From the NCBI GenBank assembly GCA_003184365.1, contig NKYR01000046.1, positions 62,001-126,000 of the forward strand: 64,000 nt of DNA, read 5' to 3'. A model generated the notes under the pieces. The model was not told the DNA's origin. It made no database searches and worked only from the letters and a program-made list of their open reading frames with translations. Source of the DNA: Evernia prunastri (taxonomy: Eukaryota > Ascomycota > Lecanoromycetes > Lecanorales > Parmeliaceae). This document shows positions 47,481-58,519 of this stretch, in pieces; the stretch's first letter is position 1; each line of letters begins with the position of its first letter. The position numbers and the translations under genes are program-made.

Positions 47481-48442
47481 TCCACGCCGTGAGGCCAGCG
47501 AAGCGAGAGCCCAGGATCGAATAGACAACAAGGGGCAGAAAAAGGGGGGGAGGAGATAGACCTACACAAGCGACCCCTGTCGGGTCAGCGATTCACACCA
47601 GACGCATTTGTCGGTTCCTAGACTGTCTTTTATGTGCTAGCCTTGGCAGGAACGGAGCATGTGAAGGTATTGGATTTTTGGGCATTTTTGGAACAATTGG
47701 AGTGCACCTTTGTATGCGCAATATTCAATGCGTGGTGGGAATTATTGTCTGCTTTAAATAAGACGATGTATGGATGACTGAACGGGGGTGTAAGAGAACG
47801 TAGCAATATCCATGCATAGGGAGGGTCTCCATACTTCTGGCCGACGTCACTGTTGACTGGCCAGTCTCACTACATCCTCCTCGAACTTTTTCGGAGAAGT
47901 ATGTTGACACCAACCTCTTTGCATATTGCACCCCCGTGAGCAATATGCTCGCAGTTGGTGGGGAGCTGAAAGCGGTCTGGAGGTACATTCGCTAGTCACC
48001 GCTTTATACAAAGCACAGGGCTATCTGACGTAATGCTTTCAGGTAGTCTCTCTGTGCCAGTTCTGGCTGTTGCGGATTGCCATTCGACAGCGATGCAGCA
48101 AATGTGAAGTTATCTGCAGGCTTTCGCTATATTTTCGTACGACCAGACCCTGTCGTCTACTATAGTAATAGATATGAGACGTTATCATTGTCATAAAAAG
48201 GGCATTATGCTCTTGGCCGCTGTGTTGCAAGCCTATTGGCTCCAGGATAAGTTCTTTGAATTGGTGTCCATGCTGCAAACGTGTATGCGATTTATGAGTC
48301 TCGTGAGGAATGAGTGTTGCCACCTCAACTAGCCATTCCACGCGATTTATCATTCCAAGGGCTCTATGCATTTACGATTGTTTCTTTTGGCGCGTCTTCT
48401 CTGTCCACCAGCCTTTTGGCCTTTCCAACAAAGCTTACCCAC
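47481..48442. other. Intergenic region, about 960 nt
   Basis: No supported gene. It contains the promoter of the secreted Thr-rich protein. The frame of that gene is open upstream to 48314, but no signal peptide would result from that earlier start. Confidence 0.45.
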
Positions 48443-50188
48443 ATGAGGCTTTCCCTCTTGGGCCTCGGGCTTCTTGCTCCCACGGCTTCCCTAGGTCAGG
48501 TAGTCGTGACTGTATGGGTGGGAACCGGTGATTGTTCCCCTACTGCGGGCGCAGGTGGCTCAGGCGCTGGAGGTAGCGATGATCGCTTTAGCACTGAACC
48601 ATTTGCCTACACAAGTACTGGTACCAAGAATTCCATCCATCCTCTCATACTAGCGTCTGTAGCCTCCGAACCTACAACAGCAGTCGTAACGAGTACCGAC
48701 TCCAACGGTGCTTTCACTACTCTCACGACCATCTCCATCTACCCGACCACATCAACAATAGGAGTGCCTCAGCTTGGCCTTGCGACAGTTGAAACGGACA
48801 TTACGACGACAACAGATTCATTGAGATCTACTGCAATTTCAGTCAGCCCTTATGTCAGAATAACCCCGGATATTAAGGCTTCAAGATATACCATCAACCC
48901 AGCCTACGTAGCCTCCGAAACGACAGCAGTGGCCGTAACAAGCATCAACTCAAACAGTCCCGTCAGTACTTTAACCGCCACGTCCCCAGTCTACCCCAGT
49001 ATATCAGCGACTCGATCGCCTCAGCCTGGTCCAGTAACTTTTGGAACCAACAGTACGGCGACAATAAACTCACTGCAGTCTACTGCGGTGGCCACGACCA
49101 CCTATGTCAGCACCAATTCAAACGGTGTTCTCATCACTCTCACCACCAGCACCTCAACCTACTTGACCACATTGTCAACAACAGGATCGCCTCAGCCTGG
49201 CCCGGCGACTGTAGTAACCAACGTTACGACAAAACCAAATACGGAAAGGTCCAATCTTAGCACTGGAGCTGCTAACGTCAGTACTGGAATTCCTGGAGGC
49301 AGTCTGGCAACATCGTCAACGAATGCAAGCTTCTTCCCTACCACAACCACCTCCCCAGCCACAAACACCGGCCTCGCCTGCAGTGATGACAACACCACCT
49401 ACGTTGACACTTTCGGACTTGAATATAACATCAGATGTGGATCCATTTTTGCCAATGCGGATGGTGCCTCCTCACCGGCCCACGCCGACACTTTTGTCGG
49501 TTGCATCCAATACTGCAGCCTTCTTGAAAATTGCGACGGCGTCACTTACCAAGGCACGAACTGTACCCCGATCGCGGATTTCAGGGGCTACGATCCCGAG
49601 CCCGCAGCCGAAGGCACCGCTCTGCTGACCGCTGCTCCCGCGGGCGGTCCCAGCAGCGGCGCCGTCACGCCCGACGATCTCTGCGCCGAAGGTTTCGACG
49701 GCCAACCCTACACCGATATATTCCAGTGCACGTGGACCGTCTTCTGCAACCAGACCATCGGAGGCACGCCTCTCCAGGCGACGATCCAAACCAACCTCGA
49801 GGCCTGCATCAATTATTGCGCCTTCTACGACGGCTGCGAATCGGTCTCTTTCGAGGGCGACGGCGGCTCCGTGGCGGTTGGCGGGGCCAGACCGGTTGCG
49901 AATTGTTATCCCATGTCCAGCATTGGTTCTGTAAGTCAGGGAGGTAGTTCTGCGGCTGCCAGCCTCGTCGGCACTTGTAATGTGAGTCGTCTTGTTCCTA
50001 GATGCTGTGGCTGCAGATGCTTATTCCCGCCAACAGTGGTCCGGGAACCAGTGAGATCCGCTCAGGGGGTTGCTTGGATGGATTGGGATAGCGCCATTAT
50101 TTTGGGCATCCTCTATGTTAGGATCTTTCGTAGCTTTCCGTACCGCCATCTTTGTATTCTCGAAGCATTGTTAGTATCAAAGGCATAA
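48443..50188 (+). CDS. Secreted Thr/Ser-rich protein with two Cys-rich PAN-like modules
   Basis: Read as a single exon, 581 residues. A signal peptide (MRLSLLGLGLLAPTASLG) is followed by a Thr/Ser-rich region, about residues 70-300. It contains three diverged repeats of about 60 residues, each with a NSNG/DSNG-x-TTLT core and PQPGP or PQLGL. Two Cys modules come next, about 312-385 (ending in CIQYCSLLENCDGVTY) and 413-488 (CINYCAFYDGCESVSF). These resemble apple/PAN-like domains of fungal secreted proteins. A cell-wall or adhesive role is inferred. A GTAAGT at 49931 with TTGTTCCTAG ending at 50001 could remove 71 nt and change the C-terminus, so the 3' end is uncertain. Confidence 0.72.
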   Translation: MRLSLLGLGLLAPTASLGQVVVTVWVGTGDCSPTAGAGGSGAGGSDDRFSTEPFAYTSTGTKNSIHPLILASVASEPTTAVVTSTDSNGAFTTLTTISIYPTTSTIGVPQLGLATVETDITTTTDSLRSTAISVSPYVRITPDIKASRYTINPAYVASETTAVAVTSINSNSPVSTLTATSPVYPSISATRSPQPGPVTFGTNSTATINSLQSTAVATTTYVSTNSNGVLITLTTSTSTYLTTLSTTGSPQPGPATVVTNVTTKPNTERSNLSTGAANVSTGIPGGSLATSSTNASFFPTTTTSPATNTGLACSDDNTTYVDTFGLEYNIRCGSIFANADGASSPAHADTFVGCIQYCSLLENCDGVTYQGTNCTPIADFRGYDPEPAAEGTALLTAAPAGGPSSGAVTPDDLCAEGFDGQPYTDIFQCTWTVFCNQTIGGTPLQATIQTNLEACINYCAFYDGCESVSFEGDGGSVAVGGARPVANCYPMSSIGSVSQGGSSAAASLVGTCNVSRLVPRCCGCRCLFPPTVVREPVRSAQGVAWMDWDSAIILGILYVRIFRSFPYRHLCILEALLVSKA

Positions 50189-50332
50189 CCAATACCATAA
50201 AACTCGATCCCATGTGACCCTTGTACAAAAAGCGTTTTAATCTATGATGCCCCTTTGACGCTAGAGTAGGTATCCCCACCAATGGTAGTAAATCTCTGTT
50301 CAATACATACACCATCGTACAGTCTTCGCCTA

Positions 50333-50967
50333 TCATGCCTCCGGCGGGGCAGCAACTCTATCAGGCACCTCCGGCTTCACATTCGTAACCGCGCCCAGCA
50401 AATCCTGAATGACCTTATCCCCAGTCTTTTTCCCCGCCTCCTTGATGCCCTTCAGCTGCTCGTCCGCATCTTTACTGGCGTCTTCTTCCGCTTTCTTGTT
50501 GCCGCTCGTGTGCTGTCCCATTGTTCCGTCGATCAGCTGCTGTGCTTGCTACGAGCATAGAACGGCCCTTTGGGTTGGGGGTTTTGGGTGGAATGAAAAT
50601 AGCACCTTTTTCTCAAATTCCTTGAACTCGTCATCTTTCTTCTTCCGGTAGTCTTCTATCTCTTTTTGCGCTTCGTTCTTGGCGTCTTTGACACGTTTCG
50701 ATCGGTCTGGAGTCCGGGGTTAGGACGGCTGAAGATCAAAGAGGGAGGGGGGAGCGCCGTAGGCATACATTCTCTAGCTGTGAAGGGTCAGTAGATGTAC
50801 AGTAAACGTATTGACAAGCCTTGAAGTGCGTGCCTTTTTGGACTATTATCTGAGCCTCTCTCTCGGCCTGTACTAGAGTTTTAATACCGCATCTCAGGGA
50901 GGCAGAAAGCTGTCCTTACGTCGAGGAGGGTTTGGATACCCTTGGAATTTTGCGCAGACTGCGACAT
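50333..50967 (-). CDS. vma10: V-type ATPase V1 subunit G
   Basis: Five exons, 50967-50920, 50867-50834, 50777-50769, 50706-50606 and 50512-50333, give 123 residues. The N-terminal part (GIQTLLDAEREAQIIVQKAR, then KRVKDAKNEAQKEIEDYRKK) is the conserved coiled peripheral-stalk segment that pairs with subunit E. The second intron starts with GC (AAAAAG|GCACGC) and ends CACAG. Exon 3 is only 9 nt and supplies the A-R-E of the conserved KAREYR motif. Subunit G belongs to the proton-pumping V1 sector on vacuoles and endosomes. The gene is divergent from pet117. Confidence 0.88.
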
Positions 50968-51201
50968 GTCAGCAAAGGGTTACCATCCAGCAGGCTCTCG
51001 AGCCCGTACCATCTTTGCGCGTGTCTGCCCGCGGGTTCGTAGATATCAAAAGAAAGTTTGGTGATCGAGGCCCGTGGAAGTCCGCGAGGTCGGAGCTTCA
51101 AAGATCCCTGTCTCCGCCAAGCGTCATCATCGCCCTCCCACCAAAACCCTCTTCACACGACACTATGGCATTAAGTATTTGACGGCTACGATCTCAAAGA
51201 T
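50968..51201. promoter_or_regulatory. Shared divergent promoter, vma10 / pet117
   Basis: The 234-nt interval between start codons must serve two genes. It includes the GC-rich segment GTCTGCCCGCGGGTTCG near 51022. No TATA box is obvious. Confidence 0.55.
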
Positions 51202-51531
51202 ATGTCCAGAGCGGCGAAACTCACGCTTGCGGGTACAGCTATAGGAGCGGTTGGGATCGTTGCGCTTGTTCACTACCAGCAGAACTCGGAGAAAGCCGTG
51301 AGCCTTCCTTTCGCGAAAGGCCCCTTTGCCAGCCCGCCATGTCTTGTTCAAGCGGCTTACGTTCTACAGGCGATGCATGCCGGAGTGGTACGGGATATCG
51401 AACAGCAAAGGATCAAGAAAGAACGGCAGGCGGATTTCGAGATGCAGAGGGCGCTGGAGGAAGAGTATAGGAAGGTACAGCAGGTGCATGATGGGGACGG
51501 AGAGCGGGAGAAGGCTGGGCATAGGGGCTGA
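51202..51531 (+). CDS. pet117: Cytochrome c oxidase assembly factor Pet117
   Basis: Two exons, 51202-51297 and 51370-51531 (72-nt GT-AG intron), encode 85 residues. The N-terminus MSRAAKLTLAGTAIGAVGIV is a short mitochondrial membrane anchor. The conserved VHYQQNSEKA|AMHAGVVRD and a basic helical tail (QRIKKERQ) follow. The size and pattern are typical of Pet117, an inner-membrane factor for complex IV assembly, linked to heme A synthase in yeast. The C-terminus (EREKAGHRG) is Asp/Glu/Lys-rich. Confidence 0.85.
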   Translation: MSRAAKLTLAGTAIGAVGIVALVHYQQNSEKAVSLPFAKGPFASPPCLVQAAYVLQAMHAGVVRDIEQQRIKKERQADFEMQRALEEEYRKVQQVHDGDGEREKAGHRG

Positions 51532-52200
51532 TGCTGCGCTGGGAGGGTTTGAATCCGATGGCATTTGATGGTCAAAGTATATGCGGGGAGAAAGCCGATA
51601 TCTTTGTTTGCCAGACCTGGAGGACGGACTTGTCTACCAGGGCAAGAAAGGCGAAAAGTGGCTTGTCTCCGTGGATGGAGATCACTCCGGATTTGCTTCT
51701 TCGAGGAGATAAGCTCGCGGCTGCGTATAGAGTGAGTGAGTGAGTGAGTGAGTAGGGTTCGGTATGGGTGAGGAAAGAGATGTTGTATTTGGGGGAGTTG
51801 CAGAAAGTGCGACTGATCCAGTGGCTCTCAGAGTTGGTGTGTACGGAGTACTCGTACTTGCTTGGTATATAAATTGAAGGAGGATCGACGATGCAGAGAT
51901 GTTATTATGCTATCATCATGCATACCAATTATTGCTAACAGTATCAACACTTCCTCATCGTATGTATGACTTACTCGTACTGAAAGACAAAAGACAAAAC
52001 CCCGTGGCTGGACCAATCATGTGATTACCCGCCAGACTTTCGCTTCAACTTCAAACATACGCCACACCTCGAGATACTTATACGTTATTATTACCCCTCA
52101 CCTACCTATCACCTTTCAAACAATACTTAGGTACAACATACTCTATAGGTCGGTCTATTATGGGCATGTGTCATGCCTGCTCAGCCTACCGTTTTCAAAC
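51532..52200. other. Intergenic region, about 670 nt
   Basis: No supported gene. It contains a (GTGA)n tract at about 51732-51753 and, at the right end, the promoter and 5' UTR of the coiled-coil gene. Confidence 0.5.
51732..51753. repeat. (GTGA)n microsatellite
   Basis: About five perfect tetranucleotide units in intergenic DNA downstream of pet117. Confidence 0.75.
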
Positions 52201-54553
52201 ATGATGAATAACATGAACCATTCCCCGGCGGCAGCTTCATCTTCACCCGCCGCTTCTTGTCTTGATGCATTGTTGTCGCAATCATCCAGGGTGATGCAAA
52301 GGAACATGCAGCGCCCATCAAGCTGCTGCTGCGGTAATCTGCACTGCGCTTACCTCGAAACAAATGATGCGGCTCTGCAAGGACTCGAGAATCAACTCGA
52401 GAATGCTGCACGCATTGGCCAAGTAAGTGCTGACATCATGTTCTTGATCTTGGAAATGAGAGAATCCTTCCACCACCCGTGCCATGAATGCATCTGAACA
52501 CCTACTCACATCAATATTACCTTTATATAATCAAGCTTGCATTCATTCTTCAAGCAACAAACACCCTCTAAGCCTGTTGATAGGCATGTCGCTGACCTTC
52601 GCCCTTAAGGCACTGCTCGCGCGTCATGAGGCATACATTGCAGAAGCGACGGAAGACCGACGCTGCATGCTCAGGAATATCGAGAAGCTTGAGTCAGACA
52701 AAAAAGTGTTAGAGGTCTCGAATGCGCGAACAATAGAAGAGAATCGTTACCTCTTAGACCAGCTAGAAGACATGAACGATACGGTCTCCAACTCCGACGC
52801 CCAGATCCTATCACTCAATGCAACACTTCAATCTACGCGCAAAGAACTCGAGCGGCTCACGGTGCTTGCTACGCAAAGCTCACACCTGGAAGCACAATTG
52901 ACAATCATGGAGTCGGAAGCAGCTGAGCTTCATCACCAACTAGCGTCTAGGGAAGAGAAAGAGCAAACGGCGGTACAACGATGGCAGAGCGCCGAGCGGA
53001 CTATCAGTAATTTGAAAGACCAGGTGGATCGAATTGACAGGGAGGCACGAGAGGAACGCTCGAGGCACACTGAGGTTGTGAAGCGATTTGATAGGCGCAG
53101 AGCTGTCGAAGTGGAGCTCGAGAATGCGAATGGACGCCTCAAAGGAGCTGTGGCCGCGTCTACGGCTGGCAGGGATGGAAGCAATAACGTTGTCTCGCAT
53201 TTTGTTAAGGATATCCTCCAGGACAATGCCAATCTGCAGTTGGGGATTGTGGAACTGCGGGAGATCCTGATGGGTTCTAATGAGGAGGTGGAGAACCTCC
53301 GAGAGCAGATGATGCTGCATCAGCCTATTCAACCGCAATTTGGACGATCGGGATTACGAGAAGAACTCAATAGTGAGCTTGCGAAAACGCCTACCAACGA
53401 AGGTGTACTTTCACCTGACTTCCATGTTCACCACCATTATCACGCAGCGCCCAAAGTCAAGACTGCGAGAGAAAGGCCGGTTGGACTTGCAAGGACTAAG
53501 AAGAGGCGTATCATCACCTCGCCTGGACTTCAAACACCATCTTCTGGTACTCAGACACCTCGCAGACCGCGAACAGCAGGCTCCTCTGCTGCTACTATAC
53601 TGTCACAAACGTCCGTCACCATTCCCCCGGCTCGGTCGCGTCGATGGCCATCACAGTCCTCGCAAGCTCCCTCGTCTTTGCCGAGCTCTCCTCAATCCGC
53701 GTTCAGGAACTCCTCGGTGTTTGACACTATGGATGATTACACGTACTCATCAAGACCAACCACACCCGGCTCTATATCGCCCAGCCTCAACCCTCGTTAT
53801 CCCAAGCGTAACTCGGACGTCTCGACAAGAGGTCTAACTGCACAAACAGCGCCTAACGTACCCCAGAGCATATCAGGTACACTGCAGGCCGCGGACCGAT
53901 GTGGCATGGATGATTTTACCGAGAGTATAAAGTTTCATCTATTAGACCACAGCACCATTCACGAAGAACCAGAAGACGAGACCACGATATCTTTCTTGGA
54001 TAATCACTTCGACCCATACAGGAATGCCCAGCAGGCGTACCCTCGATTGCATCGAGCTTCGTCACACGAAAGCATACTACCTCGCCGAGAGATTGAGATC
54101 CCAAAATTACGAAGCAAACGCTCGCAAGGCCTCACTCCCCGATCTTCGTTTGGCCCATCTGCCGCCTCTATCGGGCCTGTGACAAGCTCCACAGCTGCTA
54201 TCGCTCAAACATCTAAGCGCGACCGAAGCTATGACAGCAGCAACTATAATCGCCTACTTCTTAGTCATGCTTCATCAAGCTCGGCTTTGCCTGCGTCTAC
54301 TACCACAGCTGAGAAGTCCACTTTGAGTAAGCGTGTCGGCGGATGGGTGTTTGGCAAGTGGGGTGTTGCTCCCGCTAAATCGACCGAGAATCTTCGAGCC
54401 GTAGATGCTTTGAGTGCTGCTGTCAACGAGAGATCTATAGACAAGAAGAAAGACGGATTGGACCGCGGTAGGAAGGCAGAGAACCGGCTTTCGACTCATA
54501 TCGAGGCACTGAGCATTGATAAGGCGCTGCTTCAGGAGTCTTTGGAAGGGTGA
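52201..54553 (+). CDS. Conserved fungal coiled-coil protein of unknown function
   Basis: Two exons, 52201-52422 and 52610-54553 (187-nt intron, donor GTAAGT, branch-like CTGAC, acceptor CTTAAG), encode 721 residues. The N-terminus has a Cys cluster (SSCCCGNLHCAYLETNDAAL). Residues about 55-290 form a long coiled coil, ending in the strongly patterned block VSHFVKDILQDNANLQLGIV. The C-terminal 430 residues are disordered, with many Ser/Pro/Thr and SP/TP sites, as in cytoskeletal or cell-cycle scaffolds. I recognise the coiled-coil block as conserved in filamentous ascomycetes but cannot name the family. The frame upstream of 52201 is open to 52021. Confidence 0.75.
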
Positions 54554-55560
54554 CGGCTTCTTCGGTTTGATCATGATTCGATGTTTGATACCCATCTACT
54601 TTGCTCGCAATCTATGCAATTTCGACCAGTCGCACGGGACTCCAACTTGCATGTGACTGGCATTGACCGCTGACGGAAAGCTAAAATGGAAATGATGAAT
54701 AGGCTCTAAACCTCGATCTGCTGAATGTACGATCTGGAAATAGGCTAGGGTAAAGGTCATGAGGAAATCTTTACCGCCGCTCCTGACAAATACTACCATT
54801 CGATGAACTTTTGTGCGGAAGTGTGTCCAAAGGCAGGATGATGCGGAATGCATACTACCCAAGTGTTCGAGGTCTTTCAAACGAGAGAATGCTACCAAAG
54901 TGCGGACTGACGAAAGGATCGACTCTCTTCTTGCACGGACCAGAATCAAGCGTGTAAGACTCGTCAGTCGGCGTTAAGAGATGAGTACGACACTCAACAG
55001 TATGCCCATGAGCAGGTGCTGATTACGAGCCAGAACAGCCGGACACCCTTTCTACGAGAAATAGAGCTAAAGATGTTGTCTCCATCTAATCACGTATAGC
55101 GATCCAAATACCCAATCGGAGAGAAACACAAGCCCTATAAAACCACATGCGCAATTAAACATTCCAGTCCCGCACTCTATATCTAATTCTCTGATCCTTC
55201 CGATCCTCCGTCTCCTTTACCGCCAGGAGGTAACTAGTGTGGGTTTAATTGGTCTATATTAACCGAATTGCAAAACACGATTCGTGTTGGTGTCACACTG
55301 TGTTAACAGTTCCGTATCTTCCCCGTCATGACCAAAGACGGGGCTCATGAAGTGTTAGACCATGATTGGCCTTAAGGCTCCAGACATTCAACACCGGAGG
55401 CGTTGAGTCTTCGACACCTCACGCTAGTATCGTGGCATGTCCCACTCAAAGATCTTATACCGGGTTGCTATTCACTGAGAACCAAAAAGTGGGAATTCAA
55501 GCTTGCACCTTCTTTAGATTACAGAGACCTAAGGTAGCTTCCGTGGAGCCTCAACCTGAC
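54554..55560. other. Intergenic region, about 1 kb
   Basis: No supported gene. The 55366-55560 part is open in the frame of the SRR1-like gene but has no ATG, so it could be coding if an upstream exon exists. Confidence 0.4.
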
Positions 55561-56716
55561 ATGCATTCTCATCGATCTGAATGTACGTCAGCATCAGCAA
55601 TTCCATCACCGAGTCTCGACGGCTTATATTCGGTCACCGAGGGTATGCGACCCTTATCATTAGCACTATTCCACATGAGCTGACCTCCCGCCAATAGCGG
55701 GATTCGACACTGTGAGGGAGCCCATTCCTGGGATAACAATCAACACCCTCCTGGCCAAGCATGAGAAATTCGCAAAGGCGTGGAAAGCCTCAGAGACTTA
55801 CCGAGAGCTGCACGAGTTCTTCACCAACGTCTTACTCAATATTGATACCTTTCGGATCAAGTTGTGCTTGTGCCTGTGCCTTGGGAGCCTCACGGCAGAC
55901 TGGCCACGCATGGAAGGATGTGATCGGGTGGAGGAACAGGGAGGTTCATGCACTACCTCCCTGTCACAGCTGGTAGCTTTCGAAAGCTGGATCGAGCTGC
56001 TTAGTGAGCACTGGGCCTAGAAATTTCATCAAGCAGGGACTCACAGGCGTCTGCCATCTCCAGAACCGAAGCACCCTATCGAGCAGATGTACATGCAGGA
56101 CCCGAGGTTCAACGACCTTGACGTTGAGTTCCTTGAATCGAGAGGCTTTACCGTGATCGACGCTCCTGCATCGGACAGGTATATGTCTCAGTTCACCTTC
56201 CTCTACACGCCAGGCGGAGAGCAAGACCCCGTCATTTCAGCCGTTGGCGCCGCCCACCCCGCGCTCTACATCGGCAACGACCTTCGAGACCACCATTACA
56301 TCACGGTAAACCCTGACATCTTCTCCGGCGGATACAGGTAAGCCGTGCATTCACCTAGCGAAACCTCCCTCGATCCCAACTTCAAGCTGACCTCACTCCC
56401 AAGGCCGACGCTGCAAGAGCAAATAGCGAACAGCCTTCCGGCGGCGGCGCCGCTGCAGCGCCAGACCGTGCTACCGTTCATGAACCGGCGCATCCTGAAA
56501 CCCATGCCCCGGTCCGATCTCGCGGCGTGGCTTGAGGGTGAGATCATGTACTACAAGCCGGCGTCGGATCGCGAGCTGGTCCCGGTGGCGTTCACCAAGA
56601 GCGACGAGGAGCTCTACGACGATGAGCGGGCGGAGGCCTACTGGGGGGCGCAAAGGAAACGTGCGGAGGAGGAAGACGGAGCGAGCGGGGAGACGCCGGG
56701 AACGGTTCGACCTTAG
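55561..56716 (+). CDS. SRR1-like domain protein (four exons)
   Basis: The proposed join is 55561-55642, 55698-56003, 56064-56337 and 56404-56716; all introns are GT-AG, 55-66 nt, giving 324 residues. The SRR1 signature is spread over exons 2-3: an N-terminal helix (KAWKASETYRELHEFF), LCLCLCLGSL, QLVAFESWIELL, MYMQDPRFNDLDVEFL, ESRGFTVIDAP and the final ALYIGNDL. SRR1 proteins (PF07985) are named after the Arabidopsis clock/light-signalling factor SRR1; yeast relatives affect heme and stress physiology. The role here is unknown. The start is uncertain because the frame stays open for 195 nt upstream without an ATG. The C-terminus (about 225-324) is a family-variable charged extension. Confidence 0.75.
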
Positions 56717-58519
56717 TGGAGATTGCCCGGTCCTATGATGCAGGCTTGGCTTGCTGCAGAGGTTCAGGAGAGAAATCAGTCCACCTCTGCTGTAGAGATG
56801 GAGAGAACCTGGAGGCTTTGTTTGACATATCAGAGATGTGACTGTGCCTTTAGGCCTTTCGCTATCTTCTTGCGTCTAGCCGACCCTAACGGCGGAATGG
56901 TGAGCGGAGAGCGCACGCACTCCGGACCGATCAGTAGTACACATATTCTACAATGATACCAGTTTCTCCCACCCCTTTCACCGTGTTTGAAGCTTCCTGC
57001 TAACTTTCCGGCATTGCCATTGAAACTCCTAGCGACAGCTCTCAGATTTTATACCGTTGACAGACCAGGCTGATCCTATACCACTGCGAGGAGATCCAAG
57101 GAAGTCAAAGACGACATTTAGAAGCCGAAAAAAAACAACTCATGTCTTCGTTTGAATGACAAGCATTCTGTCCTGTCACGGTGGTCGTCTTGCGAACCTA
57201 ACATCGCGCTAGACTTTCAATGATTTTAGCGCGTCATCTCTTCCTTCTGTCACGAGTACAAGTGTGTTTCGAAGAAGCGCGAACAATCGAGTCCATCTAG
57301 CCGTATGCGGTCGGTGTCTGGAAGTGCTCGCTCTTTTCCCCCCGCTCTTTTTGCACGAAGAATATCGTCTGCCAGAACGAGTGGTCACGGAAGGTTCAAA
57401 GGCGGATGGTATGGCACCGGCCGTTTTGGATGCTGGGTGGGGTAGGTAACACCAGTCGCGGTATGATTTATCTAAAAAGCTGTCTGGTTCGCTCGATCTT
57501 CCACTGCTACAGATATTGGACTTTTCTCCGGCTGCACGCTAAGACGGAAACGAAAAGTACCGTCCAAGCGCTTTGCATCTCATCCACCAGATCTGAACAA
57601 GTAACGAGGATGCCGCAAATTTATGCTTGGAGAGCGAGAGCTCTCTGACTGAATCTTAGGCTTGAAAAAAGGTGACGCTAGTCATTTGGGTCTCCCCCTA
57701 AAGGATTCTTTTCATATCTGAGCAGGGACCAATCTTGGAGAGAGAGTAAGGCGATTCGTTCTGCTCAGTATCAATTGGAATTTACTCGCGCACGGCGTGG
57801 GAGAATACATCTGCAAGAGCGCAGAAGAGGCGAGGAGTACTGATTTCTGTGGAGGCATATTCGCGTCCATTATTTTGCGTTCGAAAGTCGCTGGAGGGGG
57901 TACGGGTATTATCTGGGCGGTGGAGAGCTCAAGTCTACCATGATCAAAGACGACTTTTGATCGGATTGTGGATTTGGGGGACTCTGGCCCACTGGCGGCC
58001 TATGGCTCTAGGAGAACGGCTGGCCTCGTGCAAAGTGCTATCTTTCGGACGACTTACCCTCTGATACTACTAACCTCCACGATCGACAGCCCGGGAAACG
58101 TTATTGTTATACAGGGTCGCGCTCTATGTGACCAAAAGATTGTCCTTTTGTCTTTGAAGACCGAACCTCAGCACCGCTCGCCTGTTGAGAGAGAATCAGG
58201 ACCCTTGAACCATACGACTAGTACCACGCTGACTCTCCTCGTCAGACCTAGCGTATCCACCTTATCGAGTCCGGTTATCCACGTGGGTTCATGAGGGCGG
58301 CGCGGCTGCGGTCACCCGAGGTCTGATTGGGGATGAGGTCGGGGCACATTTTTGTCTTCTGGGCGTCCAGGACTTTACGCCAACCTCTGTGACCACAACG
58401 GTTCTACTGCAGCTGGTTGATCTACAAGATATTCACGGGCACAGGGGTAGCTTTCAGACATCTGGATGCTGATGTTGATGCTTCTGGTAGGACAGAAACC
58501 GAAATCCTCTGAAATTAAT
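56717..58519. other. Intergenic region, about 1.8 kb
   Basis: This lies between the convergent SRR1-like gene and the 666-residue protein gene. The small open frames have no recognisable features, and no repeats or RNAs were identified. Confidence 0.45.
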
